NCBI RefSeq assembly: GCF_900102615.1
Contig: NZ_FMYV01000007.1
Span: 58,081 to 122,080 of the forward strand
Direction: 5' to 3'
DNA length: 64,000 bases
DNA from: Geotoga petraea
GTDB taxonomy: Bacteria > Thermotogota > Thermotogae > Petrotogales > Petrotogaceae
The position numbers were made by a program, and so were the translations under genes. Shown here piece after piece: positions 56,765 to 64,000 of the stretch; position 1 is the first letter of the stretch, and each line of letters opens with the position of its first letter. The notes beneath the pieces were generated by a model, which ran no database searches, had not been told where the DNA came from, and saw only the letters and a program-made list of their open reading frames with translations.

Positions 56765-58105
56765 TCATTGCACATTGAGATTTCTAACTCTTACATAAGG
56801 TCCACCAAAACCAACTGGCAATGGGAATTGTTCCATCTTTCCACAGCCTCCCAAAGTAAAAGAAAGAATCTCTAATTTATCAGATAATCCATCTATTTCA
56901 TTCAGAGTTTCAAAAACATTTCCTGTAACAACAGAAATTTTAACTGGCTTATCTATCTTTCCATTTTTTATGTAATAAGCCATTCTTGGGGCAATTGTGA
57001 AAGTAGACATACCAGAACCATGTGAAATAGTGTCTATTAAAATTCCTTCATCAATTTCTGAAATTAACTTATCAAAGGGTTTATCTCCAGCTTTAATATA
57101 AGTGTTGGTCATTCTAACAATCGGTTCAAATTCGAAATTAATGGCTCTTGCATTTCCTGTCAATTCTTCGTTCATATCCACAGCTGTTTCAACAGAATGC
57201 AACCTACCTGCTAATTTCCCTTCTTTAATAAGAAAAGTCTCCTGTGCACGAGTACCCTCATCATCAAAAGGGACAAAGCCATTTCCCTGTAAGTTCCCGT
57301 CGTCTACAATATTCAAAATATCGCTTCCAACTTTTTTGCCAATTTTCCATTCTTTTCTCATAGTTTCATCACCAATCATAAAATCTGATTCAGACTTATG
57401 CCCAAAGCTCTCGTGGGCAAAAACTCCAGCAGCGAGAGGAGATAAAACTACAGTATATTTTCCTGGTTCAACATTAACAGCATTTTTAAGAAAGTGAATT
57501 GATTTATCCAATTTTTCTTTCATTTTGTCTCTTTTATTTTTGATAGATTCAAAAACATTTGCTGAAACGTCAAAACCCTCGTCAAATCTTTCGTCTCCAT
57601 CTGCAAGTTGCCATGAAATTCTGTATCCAACTTTTTGGTAATCAAAGAAAAGTCTGCTTCCTTTGCTGGAGAAAAAACTTTTTCTAACATTCAAATCAAC
57701 GTAATTAGCTTTCCACATTTTAACATACTCGCATTCTTTTACAAGGTCAAAATAATCTGAAATAACATCGAATTTTTTCTCTAAATCGATATTTCTAACA
57801 TTCTCATCTTCTTGAAACTTATAAAATTCACCTTCATTAACCTGGAATTTTTTCACAATTGGATTATCTATAATATCGTCGTTGATATCTGCCATTTCAG
57901 ATAATATATCAATTTCATTTTGAATGCTGCTTACATCGGTTGTAGAAGAATAAAACCACCTATTACCATCAAAAAGTCTGATGAAAGCAGCTTCATACTC
58001 TTTTTCTTTCTTCTCATCCAAGTTATCGTTAGTTACACTGATAGCTGTTTCAAAAACATTTTCTATTCTCACATCAGTGTAAAAACCTTTAGGAAATCTG
58101 TACAT
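56765..58105 (-). CDS. tldD: TldD family metalloprotease
   Basis: This is the catalytic subunit of the TldD/TldE protease. The 446-residue protein has the zinc motif HESFGH (His231, Glu232, His236) with a third ligand expected in the C-terminal FTLGGCGKMEQFPLPVGFGGP region. GNARAINFEFEPIVRMTNTYI is also typical. GGGGGAAGGA lies before the ATG. Its substrate here is unknown; no bacteriocin or RiPP precursor gene is visible next to it. Confidence 0.9.
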   Translation of the reverse strand: MYRFPKGFYTDVRIENVFETAISVTNDNLDEKKEKEYEAAFIRLFDGNRWFYSSTTDVSSIQNEIDILSEMADINDDIIDNPIVKKFQVNEGEFYKFQEDENVRNIDLEKKFDVISDYFDLVKECEYVKMWKANYVDLNVRKSFFSSKGSRLFFDYQKVGYRISWQLADGDERFDEGFDVSANVFESIKNKRDKMKEKLDKSIHFLKNAVNVEPGKYTVVLSPLAAGVFAHESFGHKSESDFMIGDETMRKEWKIGKKVGSDILNIVDDGNLQGNGFVPFDDEGTRAQETFLIKEGKLAGRLHSVETAVDMNEELTGNARAINFEFEPIVRMTNTYIKAGDKPFDKLISEIDEGILIDTISHGSGMSTFTIAPRMAYYIKNGKIDKPVKISVVTGNVFETLNEIDGLSDKLEILSFTLGGCGKMEQFPLPVGFGGPYVRVRNLNVQ

Positions 58106-58203
58106 ATTCCTTCCCCCTTTTAAATTTTAATAACCCAGTTACTTCTATTTTACCATAACAAATTTGTTATAAAAATTGCTTAAATAATTTATATTTGAAA
58201 AGA

Positions 58204-58220
58204 AGAAATCAAAGATTTCT
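58204..58220. repeat. Triloop hairpin repeat
   Basis: AGAAATC (58204-58210) pairs with GATTTCT (58214-58220) around loop AAA, a single copy of the dispersed hairpin family, in the gap before adhE. Confidence 0.65.
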
Positions 58221-58310
58221 GTTGCAAATCATAATTTTTTATTAATTCAAAATTAAACCAAAACGCTATATATCTATACAGTATTAACTTACGCCTATAT
58301 TGATAATTAT

Positions 58311-58389
58311 TTCACTTGTTATATAGTGAAAAATTTCATTAAGTTTTAACGGTAATCATGTTTATTAGTTAATATTTTCACTATATAAT
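58311..58389 (+). promoter_or_regulatory. Inverted-repeat operator region and promoter of adhE
   Basis: TTATATAGTGAAAA (58319-58332) and TTTTCACTATATAA (58375-58388) are exact complements, 42 bases apart. The left copy lies inside a palindrome TTCACT/AGTGAA with 8-base spacer (58311-58330). The right copy overlaps a TATAAT -10 box (58384-58389). The arrangement suggests one repressor bound at two sites, perhaps with looping. Rex, the NADH-sensing repressor, is a usual regulator of adhE, and the half-site TTCAC is compatible, but this is inference. Confidence 0.6.
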
Positions 58390-58470
58390 GATAATGGAAG
58401 ATAAATAAAGCTGAACACAAATAATTGGTTATAAATCGATATAACCACAATCTCTTTGGGAGGTAATCAT

Positions 58471-61062
58471 ATGAGTATTCAAAAAGTTAAAACTATCGAA
58501 GATTTGGAAAGAGTGATACAAAAAGCGAAATCAGCTCAAAAAGAGTATTCAACATTTAATCAAGAAAAAGTAGATGAAATATTCAGAAGAGCTTCCATAT
58601 CAGCAAATTCATATAGAATATGGCTTGCAAAAGAAGCTGTAAAAGAGACAAAAATGGGTATAGTTGAAGATAAAGTTATTAAAAACCATTTTTCAGCAGA
58701 ATATATTTTCAATAAATATAAAGATGAAAAAACTTGTGGAATTATAGACGAGGACAAGACTTTTGGGATAAAGAGGGTAGCTGAACCGATAGGGATTATT
58801 GGAGGTATTATACCTACAACTAACCCAACATCAACAACTATTTTCAAATCTTTGCTTTCATTAAAGACAAGAAACGCGATAATCTTTTCTCCCCATCCGA
58901 AAGCAAAGAAAAGCACTGTGGCTGCTGCAAGAGTAATACTCGAAGCAGCAATAGCCTCTGGTGCACCAGAAGGTATCATTGGTTGGATTGACGAACCTTC
59001 AATTGAACTGAGTCAGTATCTTATGAAACATGACGATATAAACCTAATACTTGCAACAGGTGGCCCTGGAATGGTTAAAGCAGCTTATTCTTCTGGAAAA
59101 CCAGCGATAGGTGTTGGAGCTGGTAACACTCCTGCGGTAATAGATGAAACAGCACATTTGAAAATGGCGGTAAACTCAATTTTGATGAGTAAAACTTTTG
59201 ATAACGGCATGATCTGTGCTTCTGAACAATCTGTAATTGTAGTGGACAAAGTTTATGAAGAAGTAAAAAAAGAGTTTCTTGAGAGAGGGGCTTACATTTT
59301 AAACAAAAAAGAAAAAGAAGCAGTGGGAAAAATACTTTTGAAAAATGGTCATTTAAATCCAGCAATAGTTGGACAACCTGCACATGAAATTGCAAAGATG
59401 GCCGGAGTCAAAGTTCCAAAAGAAGCAAAAGTATTGATAGGTGAGGTATCTAAAATTGGAGAAGATGAACCTTTTGCCTATGAAAAACTATCTCCAACAT
59501 TGGCGATGTATAAAGCTGAAGATTTTGAAAATGGTGTTGAAAAAGCAGTTAAATTAGTCGAATTTGGGGGAATGGGTCATACATCTGTTCTTTACACTGA
59601 TCAATATAATCAAGACAGAGTGGAATATTTCGGCATGAAGTTAAAAACGGGTAGGGTACTTATGAACATGCCTTCTTCACAAGGCGCAATTGGTGATATT
59701 TACAATTTCAAACTCGAACCATCATTAACCCTTGGTTGTGGTTCTTGGGGTGGAAACTCTGTCAGTGAAAACGTAGGAGTAAAACATCTTATGAATATAA
59801 AAACAGTAGCTGAAAGAAGGGAAAATATGCTTTGGTTTAAAGTTCCTCCAAAAATGTATTTTAAATATGGTTGTTTGCCTTTGGCATTACATGAGTTAGA
59901 AAATAAAAAGAGAGCTTTTATTGTTACTGATAAATTCTTATTTGATTCTGGATATTCTGAAAAAGTCACATCTATTCTAGAAAACATGGGGATAGATACA
60001 GAAGTTTTCTTTGATGTTGAACCAGATCCATCACTTAACACTGTGAACAAAGGAGTAAACATAATGAACACTTTTCAACCAGATGTGATAATAGCTCTTG
60101 GTGGAGGCTCTCCAATGGATGCTGCGAAAATTATGTGGCTCATGTACGAACATCCAGAAGTTAAATTCGAGGGACTAGCTTTAAGATTCATGGATATAAG
60201 AAAAAGAGTTTACAAATTTCCAGAATTGGGTAAAAAGGCATCTATGGTTGCCATTCCTACTACATCTGGAACAGGTTCAGAAGTAACTCCATTTGCAGTT
60301 GTAACAGACAATAAAACTGGAATAAAATATCCAATTGCGGATTACGAACTAACTCCAAACATGGCAATAATAGATCCAGAATTGGTTATGAGTATGCCAA
60401 AGAGTTTAACTGCAAACTCTGGTATAGATGCCCTTGTTCATGCGATAGAGGCCTATGTTTCTGTTTTTGCAAGTGAATATACTAATGGTTTGTCTTTAGA
60501 AGCAATAAGGCTAATCTTCAAATATTTAAAAAGATCATACGATAATGGAGCAGAAGATCAAAAAGCTAGAGAAAAAATTCATCAAGCTTCTACAATGGCG
60601 GGAATGGCTTTTGCAAATGCATTTTTAGGAATTTGTCACTCAATGGCACATAAATTAGGAAGTGCTTTTCACATTCCACACGGTTTGGCGAATGCTTTAT
60701 TGATAAATGAAGTAATAAAGTACAATTCTTCAGATAACCCAATAAAACAAACAGCTTTTCCCCAATATAAATATCCATTGGCTAAATCAAGATATGCAAA
60801 AATAGCGGATCATTTGAAATTACCAGGAAAAAATGATGAAGAAAAGATAGAAAATCTAATTAATGAAATAGAAAAATTGAAAAAAGATATAGGAATACCA
60901 AAATCAATAGAAAAAGCCGGGGTAGACAAAAAGGATTTCTACGCAAAATTAGACGAAATGTCTGAAAATGCTTTCGATGACCAGTGTACATCGACAAATC
61001 CAAGATATCCTTTGATCTCTGAAATAAAAGATATATATATTAAAAGTTTTGAGGGTAAATGA
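58471..61062 (+). CDS. adhE: Bifunctional acetaldehyde/alcohol dehydrogenase
   Basis: AdhE reduces acetyl-CoA to acetaldehyde and then ethanol, with NADH. The 863-residue protein has an N-terminal CoA-acylating aldehyde dehydrogenase (about 1-440) with catalytic Cys249 in GMICASEQS. The C-terminal iron alcohol dehydrogenase (about 450-863) has GGGSPMDAAK, ANSGIDALVHAIEAYVS and GICHSMAHKLGSAFHIPHG, which supply the iron-binding His residues. The ATG after GGGAGG was chosen over one five codons earlier. It would draw on acetyl-CoA from ornithine cleavage and sugars. A terminator follows. Confidence 0.95.
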   Translation: MSIQKVKTIEDLERVIQKAKSAQKEYSTFNQEKVDEIFRRASISANSYRIWLAKEAVKETKMGIVEDKVIKNHFSAEYIFNKYKDEKTCGIIDEDKTFGIKRVAEPIGIIGGIIPTTNPTSTTIFKSLLSLKTRNAIIFSPHPKAKKSTVAAARVILEAAIASGAPEGIIGWIDEPSIELSQYLMKHDDINLILATGGPGMVKAAYSSGKPAIGVGAGNTPAVIDETAHLKMAVNSILMSKTFDNGMICASEQSVIVVDKVYEEVKKEFLERGAYILNKKEKEAVGKILLKNGHLNPAIVGQPAHEIAKMAGVKVPKEAKVLIGEVSKIGEDEPFAYEKLSPTLAMYKAEDFENGVEKAVKLVEFGGMGHTSVLYTDQYNQDRVEYFGMKLKTGRVLMNMPSSQGAIGDIYNFKLEPSLTLGCGSWGGNSVSENVGVKHLMNIKTVAERRENMLWFKVPPKMYFKYGCLPLALHELENKKRAFIVTDKFLFDSGYSEKVTSILENMGIDTEVFFDVEPDPSLNTVNKGVNIMNTFQPDVIIALGGGSPMDAAKIMWLMYEHPEVKFEGLALRFMDIRKRVYKFPELGKKASMVAIPTTSGTGSEVTPFAVVTDNKTGIKYPIADYELTPNMAIIDPELVMSMPKSLTANSGIDALVHAIEAYVSVFASEYTNGLSLEAIRLIFKYLKRSYDNGAEDQKAREKIHQASTMAGMAFANAFLGICHSMAHKLGSAFHIPHGLANALLINEVIKYNSSDNPIKQTAFPQYKYPLAKSRYAKIADHLKLPGKNDEEKIENLINEIEKLKKDIGIPKSIEKAGVDKKDFYAKLDEMSENAFDDQCTSTNPRYPLISEIKDIYIKSFEGK

Positions 61063-61080
61063 TATAGGCTAACATGTAAA

Positions 61081-61106
61081 AATGGTTGGGAAAATTCCCA
61101 ACCATT
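61081..61106. terminator. Bidirectional terminator after adhE
   Basis: AATGGTTGGGAA (61081-61092) pairs with TTCCCAACCATT (61095-61106), followed by TTTATA. It is nearly the same hairpin as the one at 26135-26164, and lies two bases from the stop of the convergent HD-GYP gene. Confidence 0.85.
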
Positions 61107-61107
61107 T

Positions 61108-63420
61108 TTATACTATAAAATCAAATATTTTTTCGATTTGATATTCATTTTCAATGAAGACTTTTAAAACTTCTGGATTAAAGTGTTCTGGGTTTGTTTT
61201 ATTGTCGCCTTTTGTGATGATTTCAAAAGCTTCTTTATGAGTCAGTGCAGATTTATAACTTCTTTTAGAACGAAGAGCATCATAAACATCTACCAAAGCT
61301 ACAATAGAAGCTTCTAAAGGAATTTTATCTCCCTTTAAACCATAAGGATAACCAGAACCGTCATATTTTTCATGGTGATAAAGTGCAATTTTTTTTGCTA
61401 TATCAAAGTATGGATCATCTAATATTTTAGCTCCAAAAATAGTGTGTTTTTTCATCAAATCCCACTCGGCATCATTCAAATTGCCAGGTTTATTCAAAAT
61501 TTCGCTCGGAATGAAAATCTTTCCTATATCGTGTAGTGGTGCAAAAGTTTTAATGTTAAAAACTTGTTCTTTATCCAAATTTAGTTTTTGAGCTATAAAT
61601 GCTGCAAGTTCCCCCACTCTAAAAATATGTTTTCCTGTAGCATCGTCATGAGCTTCTGAAATAATTGCGAGTTTGCTTGCAAAATTTACGTAGGCATTTC
61701 TTGTTTTATCTATTTCAAGTTTGTTTTTTATATAATTTTCAGCAAGTTTTGTAAAAGCTCTAAACACCTCTATTGAATTTTTGTTAAAATGAGTAGGGCT
61801 ATTAGAATCGATATCTAAAGCAAAATTGAGTCTTTTGTCATTGTCCAAATAAATAGTAACGATCATAGATTCTTTGATATCTTTTGTTGCTTCACGAACA
61901 CTTTCGGCAATATCAGGCGGTAATTTAGTTCTATTTTCATTAATTATATCTATTATTACGATATTTTTTGAGTTTATCATATATTTTTTCTTCAAAGGAA
62001 TTGCCTTTAGCTTTTCTAAATCATGTCCAACTGTTGAAACAAATTTCCACTTTCCATCATATCCCAAAGAAACAGACCCATAGTCAGCTTCTGGAATTAT
62101 CTGAATAGCTGTGTTTATGAGTTTTGTGTAGTAATCTTCATCTGTAATATATTTTTTATCAATGTTGGATACAATTGCAATCAAATCATTTAGTTCTTTA
62201 TTCTTTTCTTCAATATTTTTGTAAAGGTCTTCTAATTCTTCGTTTTGGGATTCAAGTTCTTCGTTCATTGCAGTCATTTCTTCGTTTGAAGCGATTAGAT
62301 CTTTTTTTTGATCTTGTATTTGTTTTAATAAAATATTTCTTTTTCTAAGATCTAATCTAACAACAATTCCGTAAGTCAATATAAAAATAAAAACTCCTAA
62401 AGTTGTCCAAACTAACCATGAATACCTTTCGTAAAAACTTGGTTCTTGATTTATAATCTTTGAATTTTCTGGCAATTGTTTTTTGCTAATTCCAAATTTT
62501 TTCATAACTCTCGCATTAAAAACATAACTTGGTTCAGATAAATTTATTTGTTCCATACTATCAAAAAAGCTGGGATTCTCTAAAATATTGAGTGCATATT
62601 TAGCGACATTTTGCCCATGAACGGCCCCCTCAGTGATCATACCACCCAAAACATCATACTCAAAATAAAAATCCCAAGAGGTAAAGATAGGGCGAGAAGA
62701 ACTTTCAGACAACATCTCTGCTATAGATTCAAGAGAATAAAAATTTCCCAGTCTATCCTTGTTATACATGAGGAGATAAACTTGTTCATTTTCTTTTAGA
62801 TTCGAAACTTCAGATAAAAGTTCATTAATAACCAAATCCTCAAGAAAAACATATTCTATTTCAGGGGAATTTGCCTTAGTTTTCAAAATTTGGTATCTCA
62901 AAATTTCATTGGTATTTGTTTTGTTGTCTATAATAAAATAAATCTTTTCTGTGTTTGGATAGATTTTTTTTATTGATTGAACAGTAGAATTTATATCGAT
63001 ATCTTCAACTATTCCTTTAAAATTTGGGTATTTTTCAAAGTCGTAGTAAGAAGCCTCGTTAACTCCTGCAAACAAAACAGGAACATCACCAAAAAGATCG
63101 TTTCTTTGTGAAAACAAGAATCTCAAGGCATTGTCATCAAAAGAAATAATAAGGTCAATATCGATATTTCTATATTTTTCCTTTAAATAGTTTAAAACTG
63201 TATAATATTGTCTTTCATATGAATTTCTCTTTGTATCCAGGTATTCAATATACAAATTATAATCTGTGTTGTCTTTCATTATTGAAAGAAATCCTCTATT
63301 TATTTCATCTACCCACTTATAAGAAGTGTGATATGAATGTAAGACTAAAATATTTGATTTTTCAGAAAAAGAAAAAATGAACAATAATAAGAATAATAGT
63401 AGAACCCCTGTTTTTTTCAT
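61108..63420 (-). CDS. Membrane-bound HD-GYP phosphodiesterase with ABC-type periplasmic sensor
   Basis: The 770-residue protein probably degrades cyclic di-GMP in response to an external ligand. In order: signal peptide (1-19), an ABC-substrate-binding-like domain (about 20-310, NILVLHSYHTSYKW at its start), a membrane helix (about 333-355), a Glu/Asn-rich coiled coil (about 360-415), a GAF-like region (about 420-570) and an HD-GYP domain with His630-Asp631 (HDIGK) and HHEKYDGSGYP. All metal-binding HD-GYP residues appear present. No GGDEF protein is in the window. Confidence 0.9.
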   Translation of the reverse strand: MKKTGVLLLFLLLFIFSFSEKSNILVLHSYHTSYKWVDEINRGFLSIMKDNTDYNLYIEYLDTKRNSYERQYYTVLNYLKEKYRNIDIDLIISFDDNALRFLFSQRNDLFGDVPVLFAGVNEASYYDFEKYPNFKGIVEDIDINSTVQSIKKIYPNTEKIYFIIDNKTNTNEILRYQILKTKANSPEIEYVFLEDLVINELLSEVSNLKENEQVYLLMYNKDRLGNFYSLESIAEMLSESSSRPIFTSWDFYFEYDVLGGMITEGAVHGQNVAKYALNILENPSFFDSMEQINLSEPSYVFNARVMKKFGISKKQLPENSKIINQEPSFYERYSWLVWTTLGVFIFILTYGIVVRLDLRKRNILLKQIQDQKKDLIASNEEMTAMNEELESQNEELEDLYKNIEEKNKELNDLIAIVSNIDKKYITDEDYYTKLINTAIQIIPEADYGSVSLGYDGKWKFVSTVGHDLEKLKAIPLKKKYMINSKNIVIIDIINENRTKLPPDIAESVREATKDIKESMIVTIYLDNDKRLNFALDIDSNSPTHFNKNSIEVFRAFTKLAENYIKNKLEIDKTRNAYVNFASKLAIISEAHDDATGKHIFRVGELAAFIAQKLNLDKEQVFNIKTFAPLHDIGKIFIPSEILNKPGNLNDAEWDLMKKHTIFGAKILDDPYFDIAKKIALYHHEKYDGSGYPYGLKGDKIPLEASIVALVDVYDALRSKRSYKSALTHKEAFEIITKGDNKTNPEHFNPEVLKVFIENEYQIEKIFDFIV

Positions 63421-63496
63421 AACATTTCACCTTCAAGTATTATTAATATAATTATATCATTAAAATCTAAAATTTAATAATTATAAGCGTATTTAG

Positions 63497-63928
63497 TTAA
63501 GAGTTAATTAAGATTTTAAAATTTTTTTCAAAATGGGCATCGTCCACTGAAGTCCTTTTTTTTGGTCCCCTTACCCTTTTTCCAGCACGAACATTCTTTT
63601 TGACCATGTGTCTTTGCATCATTAGTGCATCAATATTGTATTCGTTTAAAATCTTTCCGTTAAAAGTAATAACTCTCGCCTTTTTTGCAAGAGCCATAGA
63701 AGCAAGGCCATAATCAGAAGAAACTACAACATCTCCATCCTCTACTTGATTAACAAGTCTAAAATCTGCTACATCTGGACCTTTTGCGACTTGTATGACC
63801 TCTGCATAATCAGATTTTAAAACGTGTGATTCATCAATAAACATCAAAACTTTCAAGTTATTTTCCTTTGCTATTTTTATAATAATATCTTTAACAGGAC
63901 AAGCGTCTGCATCTACTAATATTTTCAT
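63497..63928 (-). CDS. YaiI/YqxD family protein (DUF188)
   Basis: The 143-residue protein is a member of the UPF0178 family, a PIN-like fold suspected to be a nuclease. It has the signature ILVDADACPVKDII (3-16), the paired acidic residues VVSSDYGLASMAL, and the basic C-terminal RGPKKRTSVDDAHFEKNF. GGAGTATAAC lies upstream of the ATG. The substrate is unknown. A dispersed repeat follows upstream at the window edge. Confidence 0.9.
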   Translation of the reverse strand: MKILVDADACPVKDIIIKIAKENNLKVLMFIDESHVLKSDYAEVIQVAKGPDVADFRLVNQVEDGDVVVSSDYGLASMALAKKARVITFNGKILNEYNIDALMMQRHMVKKNVRAGKRVRGPKKRTSVDDAHFEKNFKILINS

Positions 63929-63962
63929 GTTATACTCCTTTGATATAGATATAAATTACAGC

Positions 63963-64000
63963 TGTCATTCTGAGCGACGATTTTTGGAGTCGAAGAATCT
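63963..64000. repeat. Dispersed repeat TGTCATTCTGAGCGACG...GGAGTCGAAGAAT
   Basis: This is the second copy of the 7711-7748 repeat, cut by the window end. It differs by one T and a few terminal bases. Confidence 0.75.

Overview
The window is AT-rich (about 30% GC by eye) and densely coded, and it reads as chromosome from a fermentative member of the Thermotogota, most likely order Petrotogales (Geotoga/Oceanotoga-like). That placement is inferred from gene content: cobalamin-dependent ornithine degradation, a TM0106-type nuclease, a DHH-CBS-CCA fusion protein, small outer-membrane beta-barrels, and frequent TTG/GTG starts behind strong GGAGG sites. No rRNA, tRNA, CRISPR array, transposase or prophage gene was seen.

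Layout. 1-1000: hairpin-rich repeats and a hypothetical gene whose best start is ATC. 1100-6477: ord-ortA-ortB-oraS-oraE, oxidative ornithine fermentation, with a terminator-like hairpin after ord. 6511-20809 (minus strand): era, then a long co-directional run. In transcription order this run is a compact type IV pilus/secretion operon (pilC, pseudopilin, three small proteins, secretin), a MEMO1 gene with an apparent frameshift in an A8 run, Asp23 and fakA, glyQ-glyS, a hypothetical gene and a RecB/Cas4-plus-RNase H-like nuclease. 20955-26164: four genes ending in a terminator: type II NADH dehydrogenase with a DoxX-like membrane tail, polyprenyl diphosphate synthase, UbiA prenyltransferase, and an exported protein with three FMN-attachment repeats. 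This matches the core of the Listeria flavin-based extracellular electron transfer locus. 26175-30353: two lipoproteins and a macrodomain protein.

30354-30878 is a 525-bp gene-free stretch with five same-strand [C/T]TATCAACA boxes, a CACTACCACC motif and AT-rich flanks, and transcription diverges from it. It is a candidate replication origin. To the right lie tdk, the DHH-CBS-CCA protein, two beta-barrel proteins, a SWIM-SNF2 helicase, a chemoreceptor, a possible 20-residue lysine-rich peptide gene, an aldo/keto reductase and a minus-strand housekeeping run (frr-uppS-cdsA-pilin-alaS). Then come apt-pgi-coaE, an orphan sugar-binding protein, a small membrane protein, an Eis-like acetyltransferase, tldD-tldE, adhE behind a conspicuous inverted repeat, an HD-GYP sensor and a YaiI-family protein.

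The most unusual non-coding signal is a family of at least 22 short hairpins, concentrated in five or six intergenic gaps. Stem sequences differ (5-10 bp) but the loop is three nucleotides in every listed member, and several sit directly against a ribosome-binding site. A second type, two adjacent hairpins with the same CGGA loop, opens the window. All functional statements are read from sequence and family knowledge; no database search was possible.
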